Made by a program: the position numbers and the translations under genes. The notes below the pieces were generated by a model. That model was not told where the DNA came from. It worked only from the letters and a program-made list of their open reading frames with translations, and did not search any database. DNA of 64,000 bases from Planctomycetaceae bacterium (GTDB lineage Bacteria; Planctomycetota; Planctomycetia; Pirellulales; Pirellulaceae): the NCBI GenBank assembly GCA_002709225.1, contig PAQH01000127.1, forward strand, positions 19,475 to 83,474, given 5' to 3'. Numbering within the stretch: position 1 is the first letter of the stretch; the number at the start of each line of letters is the position of its first letter. This document shows positions 35,767 through 46,500 of the stretch, in pieces.

Positions 35767-35936
35767 GACCAGATCGGCTCACCATCGGCCCGTAGAGGAC
35801 AAGAGGCCGGCCGATTTACGGTGGCCTCGTGGGGGTGTCGAGTCGGCACCTGGTGGCATCGGTAAAATTCGACGGAGCGCCGTCCGTGACCCAGCCCGGA
35901 ACAACCGGCGCCCCTCAGCGACACCCACGAAAACGA

Positions 35937-38294
35937 CTAACCCGCAGTGCCGGGTAGTCTGGCGCCGCGCACACGTGGTCCATTCAAAGCCGTACCGATC
36001 CACGTATAACGCACCGCACAGTGATAAATGATCAGCAGCAATACCGTCGGGCAGCCTGCCACGGTGAGAAATTTGGCGAACACGGGAATTTGCCAGGTGT
36101 AGACCCACCATTGGCACAGGACGACCAAGGGGACATGCGTCAGGTAGAGCCAGTAGGACGCGTCCGAAAGGTAGCGGACGAGTGGGTTCGCTCGACGAAA
36201 ATATTTGCGGAAAAAACCGAGCATGCCAAACGAAATCGACCAGGTGTAAAGGACCTGGAGGAAAATGTCCAATGGGGCCGGCACATCCACCTGGGTCATG
36301 CCGTACGGCAGAATCACAAGTAGCCCAATAGCCAGGTGGAGCCACCACCAGTTCCCCAGCCGACCTTCCTGGTCGTCGCTACAGAAATAGAGGGCGCCGA
36401 ACGCGAAAAAAACGGAGAAATATCCCAGCACATGTGGCGCGGGGAGGATGCCTGTGGAGGTGTCGGGGCCGAACCAGGGTAATTGCAGGACCATCACCCA
36501 TTGAAACAACATCGTGACAGGCAACAGCCACAGGTAGCGGGCCGGACCGGAAATCAACCACGCGGGAGGTGGTCTCACATTCCATTTTTCGGACGCCCTG
36601 ACGACAGCGGCAAAAAGGGCCACCAGCCAACACAAAAACCACAGGAACCAGAGATGCTGGAACACGGGAACATAGAAGAGCACGAACCCGCTGAGACCGT
36701 AGGTCCCGACCAGCCCATCGAAATCGATCAGACCGCGTCCCAGGTAGGGCCGTGATTTGGGAACTTCGTCGCCGGCGGCGGGTTGTGAGGTAGGCTCTTG
36801 TTGTTTGGCCTCCAGACGGAACGAGGCGACCGTCGTACCAACCAACGCCGCGAGGCTAGCGATATTCATCATGGGCACCAGCACCAGGGTCCCCACCACC
36901 AGCGGTAACGCGATACGGCGATACCGTTGCCGCAACATGGCGCGCAGGCCCCGACGTTGCCAAAGCATACACGTGAAAAACCCACTCAGTAAAAAAAACA
37001 GTGGCATGCGAAACCCGTGTACTGCGGAAAAGAACCAGCGAAATCCATCATGTTGCTGCGGGTCTTGAATAAACCAGGCCCCCACGCCAAACGGCATGGC
37101 ACTATGCAACCCAATCCCCAGCAGCATGGCGACGCCACGCAACGCGTCAAGATCATACCATCGCGGGTCAGAAGTCGTGCCGTCTGTGGTCTTCGCGATG
37201 GCCCCACCGTGCGCTGCCACAATCCGCGTTGCGGGGTCAAACCCCGAGTCACGACAAGTGGCGGCGAGTGTTCGCAATTGCCCAAGCCGCACGCAATAAA
37301 TTCCGAGCAGAGTCACGCAGGCCAGCAAACAAGGAAGCGTAATAGGGGGCAGGAATGTACCTAGGAACAAAACAGAGAACCACCTGCCCAACTGCTTGGC
37401 CTGCGCCGCGCGTTCAGGAAAACGACGGCCGAACGCGGACGCATACGAACGCGAAAGATTTCCGGTGACAGAAAAGTTCCCTACCAGCGCCACGCAAGGA
37501 ACAGCGAAAAAACAGACCTGCCAGAACGCAATCTGACGATGACCCACCGGCAGCTGGTAAAGTGCCCACGTCAGGCATCCCCAGGTAAAGACATGAAAGA
37601 GGATCACTAGCCCGGTAGTGAGGAGGACCACCACGGCCGCGATGCCCACAGCGATCCGCGATGTCCCGGGTCCGTCTCGACCGCCTAACTTCGCGACCAC
37701 GTCGGCGCGGCCACGCTGCAGGATCGCGCGATCGGTTTCCAATCCGAGCTGGCGCATCCGGCGTCTCCCCCGCACCCACGACAGTCTCGCGGTGTCGAGT
37801 GGTATTTCTCCACTCGGCGTGATCAGACGCGGGTCGGCTCCCCGTTCGAGCAATAACGCCGTGGCTCCCGCCTGACCCATCAACGCCGCGTCGTGGAGTG
37901 GTGTCGATCCGTCCCGGTTGCGTGAATTGGGATCGACGCCGTGGTCAAACAATTGCACCATCGCTGCGGTATTGCCATTGGCGGCCGCCCATGAGAGCGC
38001 GGTGCGGCCATGGATTGGATGGTGGCGTGATAGGTCAATACCCCTGTTTAGGTATTCCTCAATCGCACCTTCGTGGTTCTGTTGAATCGCCTGCCAAATG
38101 GTCTCCGGAAAGCGATGATGCTCGGCCATGGTATCCGCCGCCGGCGCGAATTTCCGGATCGCGTCTTCCAGCGGGGCCTCCTGCGCGGTGACGGGATTGC
38201 CATCACACCACAACAGCAGACCGCAGATAACGCCACAAACAACCGCGTGCGGACTCGTCGGCGATTGCAGACACTGCTGAGTGAGACCGGGCAT
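35937..38294 (-). CDS. Acyltransferase-3 membrane protein with N-terminal ankyrin repeats
   Basis: The ORF track starts at 38417, inside the end of the LRR gene; the ATG at 38294 is preferred because an export-like signal (AVVCGVICGLLLW) follows it, though no clear ribosome-binding site is seen. Ankyrin repeats are at about 60-190 (GRTALSWAAANGNTAAMVQL, GSTPLHDAALMGQAGATALL), ending in IPLDTARLSW. Several membrane helices follow, then an acyltransferase-3 domain (LDALRGVAMLLGIGLHSAMPF, FFLLSGFF, about ten helices). Such enzymes O-acylate cell-surface glycans; OpgC is the nearest well-known relative. The ankyrin part is probably exported. It lies downstream of the LRR gene on the same strand. 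Confidence 0.83.
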   Translation of the reverse strand: MPGLTQQCLQSPTSPHAVVCGVICGLLLWCDGNPVTAQEAPLEDAIRKFAPAADTMAEHHRFPETIWQAIQQNHEGAIEEYLNRGIDLSRHHPIHGRTALSWAAANGNTAAMVQLFDHGVDPNSRNRDGSTPLHDAALMGQAGATALLLERGADPRLITPSGEIPLDTARLSWVRGRRRMRQLGLETDRAILQRGRADVVAKLGGRDGPGTSRIAVGIAAVVVLLTTGLVILFHVFTWGCLTWALYQLPVGHRQIAFWQVCFFAVPCVALVGNFSVTGNLSRSYASAFGRRFPERAAQAKQLGRWFSVLFLGTFLPPITLPCLLACVTLLGIYCVRLGQLRTLAATCRDSGFDPATRIVAAHGGAIAKTTDGTTSDPRWYDLDALRGVAMLLGIGLHSAMPFGVGAWFIQDPQQHDGFRWFFSAVHGFRMPLFFLLSGFFTCMLWQRRGLRAMLRQRYRRIALPLVVGTLVLVPMMNIASLAALVGTTVASFRLEAKQQEPTSQPAAGDEVPKSRPYLGRGLIDFDGLVGTYGLSGFVLFYVPVFQHLWFLWFLCWLVALFAAVVRASEKWNVRPPPAWLISGPARYLWLLPVTMLFQWVMVLQLPWFGPDTSTGILPAPHVLGYFSVFFAFGALYFCSDDQEGRLGNWWWLHLAIGLLVILPYGMTQVDVPAPLDIFLQVLYTWSISFGMLGFFRKYFRRANPLVRYLSDASYWLYLTHVPLVVLCQWWVYTWQIPVFAKFLTVAGCPTVLLLIIYHCAVRYTWIGTALNGPRVRGARLPGTAG

Positions 38295-38398
38295 AGATGT
38301 TTTAGGCGGTGAACGAAGCGGTTCGCTGGTGGAATCGCGTGGGGTAACGGGAGTTATTTGGAAGGTGTGAGAACTTTTGCCTGTAGGAGTCCGGATGG

Positions 38399-39679
38399 TT
38401 AGTGGTGAATCACACATCCGGCCAGCGCCTTGCGCAACTTCGCAACCCCTTCCTTCGTCGTCTCGGTGTCGGTCAGCACCAGTACCTTTAGACGCGGCAG
38501 GTTTTCCAAGTGCTTCAATCCCTGGTCACTGATTAGAGTACTGTTGAGGTAAAGTAGCTCCAGGCTGCGGACATCCGCCAGTTGAGCGACGGCCGCGTTC
38601 GTCAGAGGATTAGCACTTAGATAGAGGAGTTGTAGTCGTGGAAAACGGGCGATCCGCGCAATGCCTGCATCCGAGATGCGGGTTCGGTTGAGATAGAGAT
38701 GTTCGAGTTTTTGCAGTGGCTTCAGGTGCCGTAACCCCTGGTCGGTGATCTCCAATCCCCCCAGTCCAAGTGACCTCAGGTTGGATAGTCTCCGCAAGTG
38801 TGCAAGCCCGGAGTCAGTAACCCGGCTGTGGGCCAGCACCAGAACTTCCAGATTGACCATTTTCGCGAGATACGCCACGCCCGCGTTCGTGACCGCGGTA
38901 CCTTCGATACTGAGACGTTGCAAACCGGTCAACGTTTGCAGGCTCGCCAGCCCTAAATCCGTAATCGCCGTACCTTCGAGGGTCAGACGTTCAAGTTCCA
39001 GCAAACCTGAGAGGTTCTCCATACCGTCATTGGTCACCGCAGTCCCACTTAAGAACAGGCGTTTCAACGCGCGGAGCTCGCGGAGATGAATCATGCCTGC
39101 GTCGGTGGTTTGCGTCCCGCCGAGCCCCAGGTACTCGAGACGTCTTAGCTGTGCTATAGACGCGACGCCCACGTCGCCCACGGTGGTATTCTTCAACGAG
39201 AGTTGCCGGAGTTGCGGCCACCGCCGCAACTCGGACACTCCTTGGTCGGTGAGCCGCCAATCGGTAAGATTGAGAGCGTCGGCGGGCGCCAACGCGGACA
39301 GCATGTGTTTCAGACCAAGGTCGGTGCGCGCTCGCGACGGTAAGTCGATGTGGCTCAAGTTAAGTGCTCGCAGATGCATCAAACCGGCGTCGGTGACACG
39401 GGTTTCTGTGAGATACAACTTCTGCAGCTGAGTAACTCTCTTGAGGTGCGCGAGTTCCTTATCGCCAACGCTCGCTCCAAGGGTCAGGGTGGTCAAACGA
39501 GGCAGTCCCGCAAGTGCCGGCAGATGCGTGTTGGCGCCTGCGGTGTTCGTTAGATTGATGCCAACAATAGCACCGCGGGAATTGCGGACAATGGTTGCAC
39601 CGGTGCCTTCCCACTGCGCGCTCGGATCCGTGCAGCCGCAAAAGACCAGGGAAATGCAAACCAGCAACTTGTGCCTCAT
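38399..39679 (-). CDS. Leucine-rich-repeat lipoprotein
   Basis: From the ATG at 39679 the sequence starts MRHKLLVCISLVFCGC, a signal that could be a lipoprotein type with Cys acylation; the ORF track adds 14 residues from a GTG at 39721. The rest is about 14 LRR units of roughly 24 residues with the pattern LxxLxxLxLxxTxVTDxGLxxL (for example LSGTAVTNDGMENLSGLLEL, LAHSRVTDSGLAHLRRLSNL). Such VTD/ITD-type LRRs are common in planctomycetes and serve in binding. Stop codon lies within the possible upstream start of the ankyrin/acyltransferase gene, so the two probably form an operon. Confidence 0.85.
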   Translation of the reverse strand: MRHKLLVCISLVFCGCTDPSAQWEGTGATIVRNSRGAIVGINLTNTAGANTHLPALAGLPRLTTLTLGASVGDKELAHLKRVTQLQKLYLTETRVTDAGLMHLRALNLSHIDLPSRARTDLGLKHMLSALAPADALNLTDWRLTDQGVSELRRWPQLRQLSLKNTTVGDVGVASIAQLRRLEYLGLGGTQTTDAGMIHLRELRALKRLFLSGTAVTNDGMENLSGLLELERLTLEGTAITDLGLASLQTLTGLQRLSIEGTAVTNAGVAYLAKMVNLEVLVLAHSRVTDSGLAHLRRLSNLRSLGLGGLEITDQGLRHLKPLQKLEHLYLNRTRISDAGIARIARFPRLQLLYLSANPLTNAAVAQLADVRSLELLYLNSTLISDQGLKHLENLPRLKVLVLTDTETTKEGVAKLRKALAGCVIHH

Positions 39680-39909
39680 AGGAAGCGACTCGTAGCTAAG
39701 ATTGGACAGGGTAAAACGCACGTCCCATGCCGACGCGCCGTCTCAGCCGTTGATCATATTATGCCCGATTGACATTGTCCGGTAGGCCAGCAGTCGGTGG
39801 ATCTACGTGCCGCCGGCCGGGCCCCAGTACGCTAGATATATGTTCCCCATATCTTAGTCTAGGATGAAGGCCTTGCCCTAACCGATTACTCCTACCGTCG
39901 AGTCCGATT

Positions 39910-41955
39910 ATGAACAGTCGAACAGGTCTCAGCGTTGGCATTCTTGTGCTGTGTTTCCACTGCGCTGCGGTTGGTACCAAGGTCTGCGGCCAGGAGACGT
40001 GGTTGGCGGTGGGAGCAGCCAAACAGGATATTACTCCGACCCATCCGGTGTTGCTGGCGGGCTATGGCGGCCGACCTGGGGAACATCAGGGGGTCGATCA
40101 GCCACTTTGGGCACGCGCCTTGGCCATTGGCGAACGTGAGCCGATCGTGCTGGTGGCGGTTGATAATTGCGCGGTGCCTGGTCATGTCGTGCGTCGCGTG
40201 GCCGAGCAGACGCGGCGCCGCTACGGTGTTGGAGGAGCGCATTTTGTGGTTTGCAGCACCCATACGCATAATGCACCACAAATCCAGGGGTACGCGCCGA
40301 TCGTCTGGCAGGGGCACACGTCTCCAGCACAGGTCGCGCGTATGGAACGTTATACCCAGCGCCTGGAGAAGATCTTGTTACAGGTCGCTGGCACCGCCCT
40401 CGCGAACCGCGAGGATGCGCGTTTGGCTTGGGGGCTGGGCCAAGCGCGTTTTGGAGGAAATCGCCGCACGCTCGTCAACGGAACCTGGAGCGGGTTTGGG
40501 TTTCAGCGCGATGGCCCGGTGGACCATAGCGTACCGGTCATGACAGCTCACAACCGGGGTGGGAAGGTGATTGCGATCTGGGTGAACTACGCGTGCCATT
40601 GCACGGCGGTCGGATCGCGCAATTATGTAGGTGGGGATTGGGCCGGTTGCGCCAATGCCGACATCGAACGCAGATTTCCGGATGCGGTCGCCCTGACAAC
40701 CATTGGTTGCGGCGCCGACGTTGGTCCTCAGCCCAGCGGTTCCATGGAAATCGCCCGCCGCCATGGCGTAGAAATCGGACGCGTGGTGGAAGGTATTCTT
40801 GATGGCCCGATGGAAACACTGAGCAGCGCGCCAGATGTAGATCGGCTCACCCTCCGTTTGCCACTGGCCACGATCCCGGCACGATCTCAATTCGCCGGCC
40901 TCGCCACGCAGACGGACTATTACGGGCAACATGCTCGGTTGATGCTCAAGCGCTTGGATGCACGAGGCGCCCTGGAAGACCACGTGCGTTACCCGATGAC
41001 TGTCTGGCGATTTGGCAAGCAGCTGGGAATTGTCTTTCTGGCTGGTGAGGTGGTGGTGGATTACGCGGTGCGTTTAAAGACCGAGTTGGACGGCGCCCGC
41101 CTTTGGATCAATGCCTGGGCGAATGCGGTTCCCAGTTACATTCCCTCTCGGCGTGTATTGCGTGAGGGTGGTTATGAAGCGGAGTTTTCACAGATCTACT
41201 ATGGGTTACCGGCTCCCTATGCACCCGAGATCGAGGACCTCATTGTCAACGGGGTGGAAACACTAGTGGGACCGGCGTTCAAGACGGGTCGGGGCAGGTT
41301 GACCAGGGACCTCTTCCGGTTTCCCACGGGACGTAGCTGGTTTGCCGAAAGGGTCGGGGGCTGGGTGGCCAGCTTATCTGCTGCGGATGTGGAAAAGTTG
41401 GCGGCAGTTGAGAAGTTGGCCACTGCGACGCAAAGTGGATTTGAGAAGATGACCACACCCGCGCCTCAGGTTTCAGCGTGGTACAACTACTCGGGTACGC
41501 AAGAGACACGCCCCTTCCTGCGGCAGACCGCCAAGGGGGCGAGCCTGGCCTGGCGGACCCCCCCACTCGAGGTGAGGCCCGGGCAACGCCGCGTGGTGAT
41601 GATGTTTCTAGGTGGGGTCGGATGGATCAGTGAGCCTGAAACGGAGGGGTTCGAGTTGTCCCTGAACAAAACGTCCACCTTGAAGTTCGACATCACGCGC
41701 ATAGCCGCGGAGTGGGTATCCCGTGATGACCAGATGCGGTTACGCTACTTCCCAACCTGGAACTCTGATCTCGATTCAGCCGGATTGTTTTACCTGGAGG
41801 TAGCCCCCGCGCTCCTCGAAGATGATCAGCCTGTGACTTTGCGGGTGACTTCCCTGGGCGAGGGCTCAAAACGCTGGTTTGCGCTCGACACCATCAAAGA
41901 GGTCGTGGCGGTCGAAGAGATCCTTGTCGGGGCCCTCAAATCGCTGAGCAAATAA
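39910..41955 (+). CDS. Neutral/alkaline ceramidase-like exported protein
   Basis: After a signal peptide (GLSVGILVLCFHCAAVGTKVCGQ) the sequence WLAVGAAKQDITPTHPVLLAGYG and the His motif STHTHNAP match the N-terminal domain of neutral ceramidases. In true ceramidases the catalytic serine is in a GDVSPN context; here the equivalent is GCGADVGPQPSG, with Gly in the place of Ser, so ordinary ceramidase chemistry is doubtful. The zinc-ligand histidines are retained, as in many planctomycete paralogues. The final 250 residues form an unassigned beta-rich domain. The gene is divergent from the LRR gene and convergent with pair 3. A role in hydrolysis of another exported amide or ester is possible. 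Confidence 0.78.
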   Translation: MNSRTGLSVGILVLCFHCAAVGTKVCGQETWLAVGAAKQDITPTHPVLLAGYGGRPGEHQGVDQPLWARALAIGEREPIVLVAVDNCAVPGHVVRRVAEQTRRRYGVGGAHFVVCSTHTHNAPQIQGYAPIVWQGHTSPAQVARMERYTQRLEKILLQVAGTALANREDARLAWGLGQARFGGNRRTLVNGTWSGFGFQRDGPVDHSVPVMTAHNRGGKVIAIWVNYACHCTAVGSRNYVGGDWAGCANADIERRFPDAVALTTIGCGADVGPQPSGSMEIARRHGVEIGRVVEGILDGPMETLSSAPDVDRLTLRLPLATIPARSQFAGLATQTDYYGQHARLMLKRLDARGALEDHVRYPMTVWRFGKQLGIVFLAGEVVVDYAVRLKTELDGARLWINAWANAVPSYIPSRRVLREGGYEAEFSQIYYGLPAPYAPEIEDLIVNGVETLVGPAFKTGRGRLTRDLFRFPTGRSWFAERVGGWVASLSAADVEKLAAVEKLATATQSGFEKMTTPAPQVSAWYNYSGTQETRPFLRQTAKGASLAWRTPPLEVRPGQRRVVMMFLGGVGWISEPETEGFELSLNKTSTLKFDITRIAAEWVSRDDQMRLRYFPTWNSDLDSAGLFYLEVAPALLEDDQPVTLRVTSLGEGSKRWFALDTIKEVVAVEEILVGALKSLSK

Positions 41956-42024
41956 CTTACCACCACAGCCGGCGGTTCGGACGCGGCGGGTCCTTCAGAA
42001 ACATCCACCTCGGAAGACCGCCGG

Positions 42025-43464
42025 TCACGAGAGTAATTCGGGGACCACATTTCCCGAGACGTCGGTCAAGCGAAAATCTCGCCCGGCAAAACGGTAAGTT
42101 AACCGTTCGTGGTCCAGCCCCATCAAATGCAACAACGTGGCATGAAGGTCGTGGACATGGACCTGATCCTCGGCAGCATGCCAACCAAATTCATCGGTGC
42201 TTCCATGGACAACTCCCCCCTTTACACCTCCCCCGGCGAGCCAAGTGGTGAAGCCAAAGGGGTGGTGGCCGCGGCCGGTTTCCCCCTCTGAAGTGGGCGT
42301 CCTTCCGAATTCACCACTCCAGACCACCAGGGTGTCTTCAAGCAGCCCGCGCTGCTTGAGGTCGGTCAATAGCCCTGCAATGGGCTTGTCGGTTGCGGCG
42401 CACGTGTCGACGAGACCCGGTTCAACATTCGTGTGGTGGTCCCACAATTGGCAGGCGGACGCGACGGAACTCTTGGTATGGAAAAGCAGCACCATACGTA
42501 CACCTTGTTCAACCAATTGGCGTGCCATGAGACATTGACGGCCAAAGATTTCGGTGAGCGGGTCGTCCAAGCCATAAATACGCGAGATGAACGACGTTTG
42601 ATGTTGCAAGTCGAATACAGCAGGTGCTCTTTGTTGCATTCGAAAAGCAAGTTCGAAGGCCGCGATCCGGGCTTCAAGTGCCGATTCGTTTTGATTCCGT
42701 TCTTTGTGCAGGTCGTTTAACTCGCGCAGCAGATCCAACTGGTGACGTTGACTTGCCAGGTCAAACCGGGAATTGCCCATATTGCGGATCGGATTTTCGA
42801 GATCCTGCACAAAGGTGCCTTGGAAGCTCGCCGGCAGGAATGAATGTCCCCAGAGAGGCGCACCTTGAGCAGGCTGGTTGGGGCTGATGGCGACGAATCC
42901 CGGCAGATTTTGGTTCTCGGTACCCAGTCCGTGCAGTAACCACGACCCCACGCTTGGCCGTGCAAACGCCTGCTCCCCCGTACACATCTGTAGGCAGGCG
43001 CCGTCGTGGTTAATATTATCAGCGTGCATGGAATTGATAACCGCCATGTCATCGACATGCCTGGCAATTTCGGGGAAAAGTTCGCTTACTGGCGTCCCGC
43101 TATCACCATGCCTGGTAAAGCGAAACGGTGAACGCCGCAGTTTCTCGGTCCGTTTACGCGCCGAGATCGGATGGACGAAGGTTTGGTTTTGACCGTCGCG
43201 TTGCGTGAGCAGTGGTTTCGGATCGAACAAATCGACGTGGGAAGGGCCGCCCGGCATAAACAAAAAAATCACCCGTTTGGCCCGAGCAGGGTGGTGTCCG
43301 GATTTCGCCGCCAAAGGATTAGTGCCGGACCCGTCAGCAAGCCCAACCGAGTCCAACATGCTCGCCAAGGCGAGGGTACCAAGTCCCCCCGCCATCCGGC
43401 CCAGGGCGGCGCGGCGCGTGTGGCGTAGGATCCCTTGGGGCGGCCGCTGCGTGTGCTCATTCAT
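42025..43464 (-). CDS. DUF1501 exported protein of pair 3
   Basis: A Tat-like N-terminus HTRRAALGRMAGGLGTLALAS is followed by MPGGPSHVDLFDPKP, SGEFGRTP, GRGHHPFGFTTWLAGGGV and HDLHATLLHLMGLDHERLTYR. It ends with the paired-type tail FRLTDVSGNVVPELLS. The sequence NQPAQGAPLWGHSFLPASFQG is nearly the same in the pair 4 DUF1501 gene (58855), and the two are close paralogues. The gene begins 38 bp after the stop of its DUF1549/DUF1553 partner on the minus strand, so cotranscription is likely. Confidence 0.88.
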   Translation of the reverse strand: MNEHTQRPPQGILRHTRRAALGRMAGGLGTLALASMLDSVGLADGSGTNPLAAKSGHHPARAKRVIFLFMPGGPSHVDLFDPKPLLTQRDGQNQTFVHPISARKRTEKLRRSPFRFTRHGDSGTPVSELFPEIARHVDDMAVINSMHADNINHDGACLQMCTGEQAFARPSVGSWLLHGLGTENQNLPGFVAISPNQPAQGAPLWGHSFLPASFQGTFVQDLENPIRNMGNSRFDLASQRHQLDLLRELNDLHKERNQNESALEARIAAFELAFRMQQRAPAVFDLQHQTSFISRIYGLDDPLTEIFGRQCLMARQLVEQGVRMVLLFHTKSSVASACQLWDHHTNVEPGLVDTCAATDKPIAGLLTDLKQRGLLEDTLVVWSGEFGRTPTSEGETGRGHHPFGFTTWLAGGGVKGGVVHGSTDEFGWHAAEDQVHVHDLHATLLHLMGLDHERLTYRFAGRDFRLTDVSGNVVPELLS

Positions 43465-43502
43465 ACTGTGTGAACGTCGGTTTGGTGGCGGAAAAGGGGG
43501 CG

Positions 43503-46500
43503 TTAATTGAGATAGATAAGTTCATTGGTGCATAACAAAACCTGGCAATACTGTTGCCAGGCGCGATTCCAGGCTTGGGGCCCGTGGTTGGCAGTCAGGA
43601 CGCGCCGTATCAGTGAAATGCCCAGGCGTTGTTCCTGAAGCGTCGGTTTCCGCGAATACAATGCCAGGTAAAGTTCGCCAATCCGCCGCGCCAGCTCGGC
43701 ATCGGAGCTCGCACGATCTAATCCGCGACTGGCCGAGTTTGCCATTGGAGGCAGGAGCTGTAAGACGAAGGGATGGTTCATGAGATACAACGATTGAGAC
43801 GCTACCGTGGAAACGGTGCGTTGGTCGACGACATTATTGGGATCGGCCGCGTCGAAGAGGAATCGAAAACCGCTCTTGTCACTACGATTTGTCATCAGGT
43901 AGAGCGCCCGTCGATAACTGAGGGCGTCCGCGTCTGGCTCACGTTTCCGTGTGACCGGGCCACCCATCCGCAAATCGAGGGTCTGCGAGACTGAAAGCAA
44001 CGTGTCACGAATCGCTTCCGCCTGCAAACGCCGGACGGGCATTCGTCCCCATAATCGATTGGTGGGATCGCGCTCTGTCTGCTCCGGCGTTTTCGTGGTG
44101 GACTGCTGGTAGGTCGCTGAAAGGAGTAGTTCCCGGTGGATCTGTTTGAGTGACCAATTGTGGTCGATGAGTTGTTGCGCCAGGTAGTCGAGGAGATGCG
44201 GATGGGTGGGAGGCTCTCCGAGATAGCCAAAATTCCCCGGAGTCCGGACAAGCCCTGCGCCAAAGTGATGCAGCCAGAGACGGTTGACCATGACTCTGGC
44301 TGGAAGTGGGTTCTCGGGATGGGCGATCCATTCGGCCAATTGTCGGCGGCCACTTTCTGTTTTCAGAATGGGGGCTGTTTGACGCAGAGAAAGAAATCGG
44401 GGCACACCGCGGGGAACGACCGCCCCGAGATGCGCGTAATGACCTCGTTTGTGGATGCGGGCATCATGAAAACCATGATAGGATGTTCCTTTGGGGCCCC
44501 CCTCTCGGATACCCATGGCGACCGGATATTTGGGCGTGGGCTCGTTAACCAACGTATTTTCCGCGGCGCGCAAACGCTGAATCTCTGCCAACGCTGCTGG
44601 TGGCAAGAGGAGTTTGTCGTTGCGTTTGACAAATCGAAACGGGCCCGTTTGCGCCACCACGTCGATATAAAGCCGCATGAGCGGACTCGCCAGGACGGAC
44701 TCGGTGCGCTGCGACGGTTGTTTTTCGATTTGCTCTAAAAGCTTAGTGAGTTGCTCATCCAAATCCCGTAATGCGGTCGGAATGTCAGCGCCTGCCAAGG
44801 CCGCCGGTACACCCTGGCTCGCAAGCCAGCGCATGAAACGTTCCCGGGCGTCAACGCCACGAGGTGGCCTGGCGGGTGCCTCCTCAATGGGGGGGGGCTC
44901 GGTACCAGCCTGAGGCAGCGGGCCGTCGCCATCGACCGACTGGTAAACCAGGCGCCAGGCTCCCAAGTTCTTATCTGGCGCACGCAACTGCGCTAGCAAG
45001 GCACTGCTGAGATCCCACTCTTGCCCGTTTCCACGCAATTCCTGGATCCGCCAGGAAACCTCGGCAAGATCCGCAATTGCGTCATTTTGGGCAGATAGCC
45101 TTAACCGCAGCAAATCGCCTTTGGCAACCGGAAAAGGCAGCGGCGACGCGGCTCCGGCGACCGAGGTCAGTGATTCACGGACGCCCCGGGTTACGACCCC
45201 AGAAGAGAGCACGAAGGGAGTAGCGCCCGGCTGGTACTGGAACTCCCAATAAACGCCGTCGCCAATGGCTTGCAAGTCTGCAACTGCTCCCTCAATCTCA
45301 ATGCGCATGTCGCGCGGCGCCACCCATTCGACGCCCACGTCCACCCGTGCGCCCGGGTGGAGCGCGACACGACCCGCGGCCAGCCTCCCGAAAGCGGGCG
45401 TGGACCAGATATTGAGGTCGGGGCCACTCTCAGGATCGCCGCTGATGGCGACTCCGCTTTCACTGGCCAACGTCAGCGGTTGGAACAGGCCTGGGTTCAT
45501 CGTCGCCCACAAGGCGCTCTGTTCTCCCTGCATGATACGAAATCCGTACTCCCAGACGTTACCGGGCAGCGGATTCGCCGGACTGCGTATCGGTGCCCCC
45601 GGGCTGGGGCTGTGAAACTCGTCCGCGGCATTCCAATGCTCTTCTCCACAGGACACGCTCACATCGGTTTGCATCACGGCGAGCGGAAATGTCTCTCCGC
45701 CGCCGGATGCGCAGATCTCGACTGCGTCACCCGCGACAAGTCGGACATGGCGGTATTGTAGGGTGCGCCGCGTTTGGTGGCCGCGCAGTTCGCCCTGCTC
45801 GCGCACTTTGTCCTGAATAACAATATGGAAGAATGGGTTGCGTTTTGACTCGGCAGCGACTCGGTTGGTGAGCTCGATGGTGAAGTCGTAGAGGCCGTCG
45901 TGGGGAGCGCGAAACAGTAAGGAAATGATACCGTCGGTAGGTGCTCCATCGTCTGTAGTCAAATGGAGTTTATTGGCTTGGTAACGTTGCGAGCCAGCGT
46001 CCACCTCACCCTCAGCGTACAGGACGCGGCCGTAATAGGTGTTTGCGACCAGTGAAGGAACCTCAAAGGATTTGCCGCGGGAATTCAGGAGGACGTAGGG
46101 AGTCGTGGGGCCCGTATGCCACCGGCCAATTCCTTCTTGAGACCAGGCAGTCGATTCCATCAAATCGATCCCCTGCAGGACTGCGGGGCGTGCCGGCGAA
46201 AGGATCGTGGTGAGCCATTGCGCGAGCGCGTCGCCCCGCAGGGGCCGTTGCGTCGCTGAATCGCTCACCAAGGACTCCGGATCGGGTTGGGAAATTGAAT
46301 CCGGTCGAATGGCGTATTCGACAGCCGCATCGATCAGCGCGACACCTGCCCGTGTCAAATTGCCCCAATCGAGCGATTCCGACGCCAGGGGATTCCCCAG
46401 CCCCTGTTGGCCCAGGAAAAGTCCTATTCGAGCGGCCGGTGTTGTCGAACCGTCGAAGAGTTTACTATTCGGTTCGTAGAGAAAGAGGGTCGGGAAACGT

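Noticed and set aside
35803-35828. GAGGCC/GGCCTC hairpin after the acyltransferase gene
   Set aside because: A six-base stem with a 14-nt loop is too weak to call in this base composition.
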